From VRUE01 sp963770315 (GTDB lineage Bacteria; Actinomycetota; Thermoleophilia; Solirubrobacterales; 70-9), in assembly GCA_963770315.1 (NCBI GenBank), contig CAVYPC010000001.1, forward strand, positions 1-64,000: DNA of 64,000 bases. Reading direction: 5' to 3'. Shown here piece by piece: positions 57,488-64,000 of this stretch. Below the pieces are notes generated by a model that was not told the DNA's origin, searched no databases, and worked only from the letters and a program-made list of their open reading frames with translations. Position numbers and translations under genes: made by a program. The number at the start of each line of letters is the position of its first letter. Position 1 is the first letter of the stretch.

Positions 57488-57805
57488 CTAGAAGCGCCGG
57501 GTGCAGCGTTCGATCTTCTCGACGTTCTGGTCCGCCCGCTTGATGCACTTGATCAGGTGCTGGGGGTTGCCGCCCTCCACCTTGGTCACGTGGAGCGAGT
57601 GGCGGATCTCCCTCCGGACCTGGTGGTCGACCGTGTTCAGCGTCTTCCCGATCTGGTCGAGGCCGGTTGAGTGGATCGCGTCGGTGGTCGTCTTCAGGAC
57701 CGGCTTGACGATGAACAGGTAGGCGAGGAAGAGGATCCCGCCGGCGACCGCCAGACGGATGATCCCCGAGGTGACATTGCCGAAGAGATTGCGAAGGATG
57801 TCCAC
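57488..57805 (-). CDS. Small single-pass membrane protein of unknown function
   Basis: A 105-residue protein from the GTG at 57805 (a TTG at 57838 would add 11). One transmembrane helix at about 14-36 (IIRLAVAGGILFLAYLFIV), then a soluble helical part with TTDAIHSTGLDQIGKTLNTVDHQVRREIRHSLHV and two cysteines near the end (CIKRAD, CTRRF). No family recognised. Convergent with the nuclease gene (6 bp apart) and divergent from the PafBC fusion. Confidence 0.65.
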   Translation of the reverse strand: MDILRNLFGNVTSGIIRLAVAGGILFLAYLFIVKPVLKTTTDAIHSTGLDQIGKTLNTVDHQVRREIRHSLHVTKVEGGNPQHLIKCIKRADQNVEKIERCTRRF

Positions 57806-57900
57806 GGCGGTGCACTCTATCCCGCTCGAAAGAGCCAAAATGCGGGTTTCCGGCGATTCCGGCGAGGGGCCAGGCAGGTCGCCGTCACTATCCTGGGCTC

Positions 57901-59961
57901 GTGGCCAAGGACACCGAGAAGCTGATCCGCCAGCTCTCGCTGATCTCCTTCCTGATGGCCCAGGGGAGGCCGGTCTCGGCTCTGGAGATCAAGCGCGAGG
58001 TGGAGGGCTACAGCGACATGAACGACGACGCCTTCGCGCGCCGCTTCTACGCGGACCGCGCCGAGCTGGAGAGCCTCGGCATCCAGCTCGGGGTGGAGAA
58101 ACCCGGCGAGGGCTTCTTCGAGGCCGAGCTCTACTCGCTGCCGCCGGAGAACTTCTACCTCGACGCAATCGAGTTCTCCGATGACGAGCTGGCCTCGCTG
58201 AGCACGGCGCTCTCGCTGCTCACCGACGGCGGCTTCGCCTACGCCGAGCCGCTGCGCCTCGCCCTGCAGCAGGTCGCCTGGGGGCACCCGAACCCGATCA
58301 GCGAAGGCGAGCGGGCGCCGGTCGAGATGGCGATGACGGCGTCGGCCGGGGGCCGCGACCTCTCGCAGCGGCTCTCCAAGATCGAGACCGCGATCTCGCG
58401 CCGCAAGACGATCGAGTTCACCTACTACACGATGGAGCGCGACGAGACCGAGAAGCGCAAGGTCGACCCCTTCCACCTGGTCTTTCGCTCCGGCCAGTTC
58501 TACTTGATCGGCCACTCGCACGAGCGCGATGCGGTGCGCGTCTTCCGCCTCTCGCGCATCCAGGGCAAGGTCGGCTACGCATCGAAGGCCGAGCACGACT
58601 TCTCACCCCCCGAGAACTTCGACCGCCGCGACTACGGCCAGCGCGCCGACTGGCAGCTGGGGGAGATCCGCGGCACGGCGAAGATATTCGTCCGCGACCG
58701 CATCTCCTGGTTGATCGAGCGCGACTTCGGCGGTTACGGCGAGCTGCGACCGGCGCGCAAGAGCGATGACGCGCCCGGCAAGGGCTGCGTCCTCGAGACC
58801 GACTACGCCTCGCCGCGGGAGCTGATCGCCTGGGTGCTGCGCTGGCGCCAGAACGCCGAGGTGCTGGAGCCCGAGGAGCTGCGCGAGGAAGCGCGCGAGC
58901 GCCTCGACCTGCTCCACGATCGCCACCGCAGCGATTTCGAGCCGGCCGAGACGGTGGACCGGCCGCTGCGCGAAGCGCCGCCGCGCTCGCGCGGCAATGG
59001 TCGCGGCGAGGCGGCGATCCGGCCCGAGCGCTTCGCCCGCCTCGTCACCCTCGCCGGCATGCTGATCGACTCGGCCAAGAAAGGCGAGCGACTGCACGTC
59101 TCCGATCTGCGCCAGCGGCTCGAGCTGACCGCCGAGGAGCTGCAGGAGGACATCGACCTGCTCAACGTCGTCAACTTCGGCGGCGGCACCTACGTCCTCT
59201 ACGCCGAAGTACAGGGGGACGAGATCGAGGTCGACTCCGAGCCCTACGGCGACAACTTCGCCCGCCCGGCGCGACTGCTGCCGCTGGAGGCCAAGGCGCT
59301 GGTCGCGGCGATCGACCTCTTCGGCGATCACCTGCCGCAGGGGGGGCTGCAGAGCGCCCGCAAGAAGATCGTCAAGGCGCTCGGCCACGACCCCTCCGAG
59401 GAGGGGTTGGAGATCGCCGCCGGCAGCGGCGGCGACACCGAGGTCGCGCGGGTCGTAAACGAGGCGATAGCCGGTCGCCGGGTGCTGGAGATCCAGTACT
59501 ACAAGGAGAACGAGGACCAGTTCACCAAGCGCCGGGTCGAGCCCTACCGGCTGGAGAACGGGCGCGAGGGCTGGTACGTCGAGTGCTACGACCTGACCAA
59601 AGAGGGGGTTCGCCACTTCAAGCTCGACCGGGTCAAGGAGGCGACGACGAGCGGCGAGAGCTACGAGCCGCGCCGCGAGGTCGAAGAGCTGGCCGGGGTC
59701 GAGGGTTGGATGACCGACGGCGAGGTGCCCACCGCCCAGGTCGCCCGGGTCTGGGTCTCGCCGGAGCGGGCCCGCTGGCTGCGCGAGGAGCGGACCGTGG
59801 TCGAGGAGCTCGCCGACGGCGCCGTCGTCGTCGAGCTGCCCTACGCCGGGACCTCGTGGCTGGTGCGGGAGATCCTGCGCGGCGCCGGCGATCTGGTCGT
59901 GCTCGAGCCGGACGAGGCGCGCGAGGCGATCGCCGCCGAAGTCGCGGCCAGCGTGGCGTGA
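57901..59961 (+). CDS. Fused PafB-PafC WYL-domain transcriptional regulator
   Basis: A 686-residue protein containing two tandem HTH-WYL modules. The first (1-320) has SLISFLMAQGRPVSALEIKREV and the WYL core RRKTIEFTYYTMERDETEKRKVDPFHLVFRSGQFYLIGH; the second (about 360-686) has RFARLVTLAGMLIDSAKKG and GRRVLEIQYYKENEDQFTKRRVEPYRLENGREGWYVECYD. In mycobacteria PafB and PafC are separate, form a heterodimer and activate the DNA-damage response; fused forms occur in some actinobacteria. WYL domains sense nucleic-acid ligands such as single-stranded DNA. MBL gene 15 bp downstream. Confidence 0.9.
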   Translation: MAKDTEKLIRQLSLISFLMAQGRPVSALEIKREVEGYSDMNDDAFARRFYADRAELESLGIQLGVEKPGEGFFEAELYSLPPENFYLDAIEFSDDELASLSTALSLLTDGGFAYAEPLRLALQQVAWGHPNPISEGERAPVEMAMTASAGGRDLSQRLSKIETAISRRKTIEFTYYTMERDETEKRKVDPFHLVFRSGQFYLIGHSHERDAVRVFRLSRIQGKVGYASKAEHDFSPPENFDRRDYGQRADWQLGEIRGTAKIFVRDRISWLIERDFGGYGELRPARKSDDAPGKGCVLETDYASPRELIAWVLRWRQNAEVLEPEELREEARERLDLLHDRHRSDFEPAETVDRPLREAPPRSRGNGRGEAAIRPERFARLVTLAGMLIDSAKKGERLHVSDLRQRLELTAEELQEDIDLLNVVNFGGGTYVLYAEVQGDEIEVDSEPYGDNFARPARLLPLEAKALVAAIDLFGDHLPQGGLQSARKKIVKALGHDPSEEGLEIAAGSGGDTEVARVVNEAIAGRRVLEIQYYKENEDQFTKRRVEPYRLENGREGWYVECYDLTKEGVRHFKLDRVKEATTSGESYEPRREVEELAGVEGWMTDGEVPTAQVARVWVSPERARWLREERTVVEELADGAVVVELPYAGTSWLVREILRGAGDLVVLEPDEAREAIAAEVAASVA

Positions 59962-59976
59962 GAGCCCATCGATGAC

Positions 59977-60699
59977 GTGACTTCCGCGCCTGGGCACGCG
60001 GAGATTCTTAGGATCGTTGCGCCCAATCCGGGGCCGATGACGTTGGCGGGGACGAACACCTATCTGTATGGGTCGGATCCTTGTGTGGTGATCGATCCTG
60101 GGCCGGACGATGCCGGCCACCTCGATGCGGTGCGCGCCGCGGCGCAGGAGCGCGGGGGGATCGGGCTCGTCCTGCTCACCCACAGCCACGGCGATCACAC
60201 CGCCGGCGCGGCGCGGCTCGCCCCGGACGCTGTGCTGCCGGCGGGGGGCGAGGAGCACGGCGGCCTGCGGGCTCTCGCGACCCCCGGCCACGCCGCCGAC
60301 CACGTCTGTTTCCTGACCGGCGACGGCGTCTGCTTCAGCGGCGATCTGGTGCTCGGCGAAGGATCGACCTTCGTGCCGCCGGACGGCGGCTCGCTTGCCG
60401 CCTACATGGAGTCGCTGCGGCTGCTCCAGGCCGAGCCGATCGAGCTGATCTGCCCTGGCCACGGCCCCTGGGTGACCGACCCGGCAGCGAAGCTGGCCGA
60501 GTACGTCGAGCACCGCGAGATGCGCGAGCGCCGCCTGCTCGCCGCCCTGGAGCGCGGCGAGCGCTCCAAAGACGCTCTGCTGGCCGAGGCCTGGTCCGAC
60601 GTCCCCACCGAGCTGCGCCCCGCCGCCGCGCTCGTGATGGAGGCCCATCTGCAGAAGCTCGACCGGGAGGACAAGCTGCCGGGCGACCTCTGGGAGTGA
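59977..60699 (+). CDS. MBL-fold metallo-hydrolase (LACTB2-like)
   Basis: A 240-residue protein. The metal motif is LTHSHGDHTAGA; further ligands are in TPGHAADHV, FSGDLVL and the closing CPGHGPW. A C-terminal winged-helix (ERSKDALLAEAWSDVPTELRPAAALVMEAHLQKL) is typical of the LACTB2/RNase-like MBL subgroup. GTG start at 59977, 15 bp after the PafBC gene. Possible endoribonuclease or thioester hydrolase. Confidence 0.87.
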   Translation: MTSAPGHAEILRIVAPNPGPMTLAGTNTYLYGSDPCVVIDPGPDDAGHLDAVRAAAQERGGIGLVLLTHSHGDHTAGAARLAPDAVLPAGGEEHGGLRALATPGHAADHVCFLTGDGVCFSGDLVLGEGSTFVPPDGGSLAAYMESLRLLQAEPIELICPGHGPWVTDPAAKLAEYVEHREMRERRLLAALERGERSKDALLAEAWSDVPTELRPAAALVMEAHLQKLDREDKLPGDLWE

Positions 60700-60703
60700 G
60701 CGC

Positions 60704-62158
60704 CTATTTGCCGCCGAGGTAGCGGGCGACCGCGACGCCGTTTTTGCCGACCAAGGTTTGACCGCCCAGGAGGATCCGGTTGCGGGGCGCGATGAGGATC
60801 TCGGTTGGTATTGCGAACGTCTGCTTGCCGAATCCCGTTCTCACTTCTCCTCTGTGCCCAAACTCACGGTCGAGTTCGCCAGACCGTTTCATACGGATCA
60901 AGGAGAACGCACTGCTGTGCTGTGGGTGATTGAGGGGCTGCCCTGCCAATAGGATTCGCCCCTCTCTGTCGACCGCCAGGGCAGAGATCGACAGGGAGCT
61001 GGGAAGCTTGAAGAAGCCGCGGTGTCCGAAGCCGGTGTCCAGTGCTCCGTTGGGGAAAAGTCTAGTAAGCAGAATCTCAGTAGTCAGAGTTTCAGTAGTT
61101 ACTGCGATGGAAGGCGGTGGCCCGGCGAAGTACATGCCCCCAACGCGATCCAGCGCCATGACGTTTGGCAGGATTTGGACTGGTGCCGAGCCGCTAGAGC
61201 CAAAACCCGTGTCGGCGCTTCCATCCGCCGTCAGCGCCCCCAGTGCCGCTGGGCCAATGGGGCCCATGCGCAGGCACTGGGTATGTTGGAGGCTGAGGTA
61301 TACAAGGCGTTCGCCGGAAGCATCCACGGGAGTTCCCACATAGTTCATATCGGGGAGCTGGAGCACTCCGTCGTCGTCGAAGCTCGAATCGATAGCTCCT
61401 ACAGCCGTCAACCGAGCCACATATGAGCCCTGTATGTCAGTTGAGAAGCCGGGGTAGCAAAGCTGGACTTCATGGGTGAAGTACCCGGTCAAGATGGGCC
61501 GGTCCTCGGCGTCGACAGTAAGTCCCGTAACCCCGACCGATGGCGTTTCATATTCGAATAGCGAGAACGGATAGACACTGTCCCTGTGCGGCAGAGGAGG
61601 CGGCAGGCTCAGAGTGCTGTCGAATATGCCGTTGTTGCCAAAGCTCGTGTCCCGCTTTCCGTTCGGCAGATATCGCATCACCGATGCCCACTCGGGCAAT
61701 GGGCCCGGGAGCCAAGGAGGCCCTGGCGTGCTCGTAGCCTGCGCCGGTTGACTCGTTCCCGCGACCAGGATGCGACCTTCCGAGTCGGCAGCAACCGCTG
61801 CGAGGTTGAACTCGGTGCCGGCGGGGGCGCGAACCAGCAGGCGCCCGTGAACCCCGAAACGCAGGTTCGGTCGCCCATCGGGGAGATACTCGACGATCGA
61901 ATCGGCACCGGCTATCACGAAACGGCCGCCTTGCCCCCAGGCCATGGAGGCGCCCATGCGCGCGGACCCTCCTTCACGGGGCCGCAGGGTCGCCGTCACC
62001 TTGCCGCCGTAGCCGAAGCTGCGATCAAGGTCCCCCGGTTTGGCGTTCGCAACCGAGGGAGCCAGGACCAGGGCTGCGATTGCCGAGCAGCTCACCCAAA
62101 TCGCGTGGCGAATTCTTCTCGTGGACGTTGTCTGCATCTTCCCTCGGTCGATTTCCAT
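60704..62158 (-). CDS. Secreted delta-60 repeat beta-propeller protein
   Basis: A 484-residue protein (477 from a second ATG at 62137 that has GAGGGA upstream). A signal peptide (AIWVSCSAIAALVLAPSVANA) is followed by delta-60 repeats: LDRSFGYGGKV, FGVHGRLLV, DTSFGNNGIF, DSSFDDDGVL, DTGFGSSGSA, DTGFGHRGFF, DREFGHRGEV. They build a propeller as in other secreted actinobacterial and myxobacterial proteins. Codon use is more A/T-rich than in neighbours, suggesting recent acquisition or weak expression. Function unknown. Confidence 0.82.
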   Translation of the reverse strand: MEIDRGKMQTTSTRRIRHAIWVSCSAIAALVLAPSVANAKPGDLDRSFGYGGKVTATLRPREGGSARMGASMAWGQGGRFVIAGADSIVEYLPDGRPNLRFGVHGRLLVRAPAGTEFNLAAVAADSEGRILVAGTSQPAQATSTPGPPWLPGPLPEWASVMRYLPNGKRDTSFGNNGIFDSTLSLPPPLPHRDSVYPFSLFEYETPSVGVTGLTVDAEDRPILTGYFTHEVQLCYPGFSTDIQGSYVARLTAVGAIDSSFDDDGVLQLPDMNYVGTPVDASGERLVYLSLQHTQCLRMGPIGPAALGALTADGSADTGFGSSGSAPVQILPNVMALDRVGGMYFAGPPPSIAVTTETLTTEILLTRLFPNGALDTGFGHRGFFKLPSSLSISALAVDREGRILLAGQPLNHPQHSSAFSLIRMKRSGELDREFGHRGEVRTGFGKQTFAIPTEILIAPRNRILLGGQTLVGKNGVAVARYLGGK

Positions 62159-62278
62159 CCGCGAGGTGGCGATCGTATTCGTGTCAACACCCGAAAGCTA
62201 GAAAGTCTCGACTTACTCCAGATGAATCGTGTCATTTGAAGCCGGAAGTTGTCCTGGCCAGCCAGTTAAGGTGCTCGG

Positions 62279-64000
62279 ATGAGCAGGGCTCGAGCGGTAC
62301 GGGCGGGACTTGTGGCGGGAGCCGCCGGCACCGGGCTGGCCGCGGCGACGATTGCCGCCGCCTGGCACTGGCTGGCGCGGCGGCCGTTGCCGAAGCAGAA
62401 GGGGACGATCGAGCTTGCCGGCCTGGAGGGGCCGGTGCGGGTGCGGCGCGATCGCTGGGGCGTGCCCCATGTCGAGGCCGGCAGCGCCGCTGACCTCTGG
62501 TTTGCTGAGGGCTTCTGCCACGGCCAAGACCGCCTCTGGCAGATGGACTTCTACCGCCGTGCCCTCTCCGGCCGGATCTCCGAGTTCGCCGGGGAGGAGG
62601 GGCTGCCGGTCGACCGCTTGATGCGCACGCTGGGGATGCGCCGTATCGCCGAGCGCGAGGCGGCGACGATCGACCCGGAGCTTCGGTCTTTGCTCGAGCG
62701 CTTCTGCGAGGGCGTGAACGCCGCCGCCGCGGGCGCCAAGGCACTCCCGTTCGAGATGCAGCTGCTGCGGCTCGAGTTCGAGCCCTGGCGCCCGGCCGAC
62801 ATCCTCGGTCTCGGCAAGCTGCTTGCCTTCGGCCTCTCGACCAACTGGGAGAAGGAGCTGCTGCGCGCCGACATGACCCGCGAGCTCGGCCCGGAGCTGG
62901 CCGCCAAGCTCGACCCCGGCTACCCGGTGGACAACCCGGTGGTCACGCAGGAACCGTGGTCGGGAGACGGCCTCGGCCTGGCCGAGCAGATCGACGCGGT
63001 CCGCCGCTCGATCGGCATGGCCGCCGAGGCGAGCGGCTCCAACAACTGGGCGGTCAGCGGGGCGCTGAGCGCGACCGGCTCACCGCTGATCGCCGGCGAC
63101 CCCCACTTGCCGCAGAGCATGCCGGGCATCTGGTACGAGGTCGGCCTCACGCTCGGCGACCGCACCGTCCGCGGGGCCTCGCTGCCGGGCATGCCCGGCG
63201 TCTACATGGGCCAGAACAACGACGTCTGCTGGACCTTCACCAACGTGATGGCCGACGTCCAGGATCTCTTCGTCGAGAAAGTCGAGGGCGACAGCTACCT
63301 GTTCGAGGGCGAGTGGCGCCCGCTTGAGATCGTGCATGAGGAGATCGTCGTAAAGGGCCGCAGTGCGCCCGAGCCGCTCGACGTGCAGATCACCCATCAC
63401 GGCCCGCTCGTCAACGCGGCGCTCGGCGCCGACGACGCCGAGCCGCTCGCCTTGCGCTGGATCACGCTCGATCGGCCGACTGCCTTCAAGGGGATGTTCG
63501 AGCTGCACGGGATCCGCTCCGGCCCCGAGCTCGTCGTCACTCTGGAGGGGCACACATCGCCCGCCTCGAACCTGATCTGGGCCGACCGGCATGGCTCGAT
63601 CGGCTACAAGCTGGTCGGGCGGCTGCCTCTGCGCAAGGGCGGCTGTCCCGACCTGCCGAAGCCCGGCTGGGACGGCGAGTACGAGTGGGAGGGCGCGGTC
63701 CCCTACAACGAGCTGCCCGAGGTCGTCGATCCCGAGAGCGGCTTTCTGATCACCGCCAACAATCGCATCGTCGGCGACGAGTACCCGCACCACATCACCA
63801 GCGACTGGCTGGACGGCTTCCGTGCCCGGAGGATCGAGGAGCTGCTGCGTGCAAGCGATGAGCACGACATCGAGAGTTTCGAGGCGATGCAGTCCGACAA
63901 CCTCTCGATCCCGGGCTTGGAGGCCGCGCGGCGGCTGGGAAGGCTGAATCCAAAAGGCCAGCGTGAGCTGAGCGCGGTCGAGCGGCTGCGCAGTTGGGAC
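62279..64000 (+). CDS. Penicillin acylase family (Ntn-hydrolase), 3' end outside window
   Basis: Open from the ATG at 62279 to the window edge (574 codons). An N-terminal signal or anchor (LVAGAAGTGLAAATIAAAW) precedes the alpha chain (GPVRVRRDRWGVPHVEA, EGFCHGQDRLWQMDFYRR). The self-cleavage site is ASG-SNNW: Ser254 becomes the N-terminal nucleophile of the beta chain. Later GDPHLPQSMPGIWYEV and ITANNR fit the family. Members cleave amide bonds of acyl-homoserine lactones, beta-lactams or aculeacin-like lipopeptides; the substrate is not determined. Confidence 0.92.
   Translation, partial: MSRARAVRAGLVAGAAGTGLAAATIAAAWHWLARRPLPKQKGTIELAGLEGPVRVRRDRWGVPHVEAGSAADLWFAEGFCHGQDRLWQMDFYRRALSGRISEFAGEEGLPVDRLMRTLGMRRIAEREAATIDPELRSLLERFCEGVNAAAAGAKALPFEMQLLRLEFEPWRPADILGLGKLLAFGLSTNWEKELLRADMTRELGPELAAKLDPGYPVDNPVVTQEPWSGDGLGLAEQIDAVRRSIGMAAEASGSNNWAVSGALSATGSPLIAGDPHLPQSMPGIWYEVGLTLGDRTVRGASLPGMPGVYMGQNNDVCWTFTNVMADVQDLFVEKVEGDSYLFEGEWRPLEIVHEEIVVKGRSAPEPLDVQITHHGPLVNAALGADDAEPLALRWITLDRPTAFKGMFELHGIRSGPELVVTLEGHTSPASNLIWADRHGSIGYKLVGRLPLRKGGCPDLPKPGWDGEYEWEGAVPYNELPEVVDPESGFLITANNRIVGDEYPHHITSDWLDGFRARRIEELLRASDEHDIESFEAMQSDNLSIPGLEAARRLGRLNPKGQRELSAVERLRSWD

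Overview
The window is a gene-dense, very GC-rich (roughly 70%, judged by eye) bacterial chromosome segment. Codon third positions are almost all G or C. The gene set points to a deep-branching actinobacterium of the Thermoleophilia/Solirubrobacterales type: a B12-dependent ribonucleotide reductase, a fused PafB-PafC regulator, NHL-repeat and delta-60-repeat secreted propellers, an RskA-type anti-sigma factor, paired small CrcB proteins and a topoisomerase I with an archaeal-like start. The taxon is an inference from gene content.

Layout. 1-9 kb: end of a LuxR-type regulator, msrB, thioesterase, MFS/HAD pair, MacB/FtsX-type ABC exporter, a CsoR-DUF4396 operon with its operator, and an HSL-type esterase. 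9-14 kb: cytochrome P450, a 500 bp gene-free block holding two inverted copies of a hairpin element, and nrdJ. 14-18 kb: hemolysin III, flavin reductase, MarR-controlled yceI, siroheme synthase N-domain, sugar epimerase. 18-26 kb: topoisomerase I, tmk, holB, a DUF2304/glycosyltransferase pair, then a two-component system followed by dodecin and rhodanese. 26-31 kb: an assimilatory sulfur operon (sulfite/nitrite reductase, cysH, sat, cysC). 31-42 kb: NHL propeller, PHP phosphoesterase, a frameshifted acyl-CoA carboxylase alpha gene, sulfatase, HAD, sucCD, a nonsense-interrupted AbiEi/DUF559 gene, aminotransferase. 42-46 kb: two ferritin-like proteins with their own sigma/anti-sigma pair, and a DtxR regulator. 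46-52 kb: HAD, divergent dihydropteroate synthase, DUF1998 helicase, LOG-like protein, GH15-like protein. 52-53 kb: tRNA-Phe followed by an 860 bp insertion bounded by a 61 bp duplication of the tRNA 3' part, carrying a HEWGH zincin and a 50-residue partner. 53-64 kb: trmO, hydrolase, FAH protein, a fluoride riboswitch with two crcB genes, an HD nuclease, PafBC fusion, metallo-hydrolase, delta-60 propeller and the start of a penicillin acylase-family gene.

The strongest non-gene signal is the intergenic DNA itself. Most gaps longer than about 100 bp contain a long, often perfect inverted repeat (arms of 13 to 32 bp). At least three sequence families can be recognised by their conserved cores, while the arms differ completely from copy to copy yet stay complementary. 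Copies lie between convergent, divergent and co-directional genes, so simple terminator function does not explain them. The other high-value observations are the tRNA-Phe mini-element and a fluoride riboswitch whose pseudoknot strand can instead pair with the crcB Shine-Dalgarno sequence. Functional calls come from motif recognition by eye; no database search was run.
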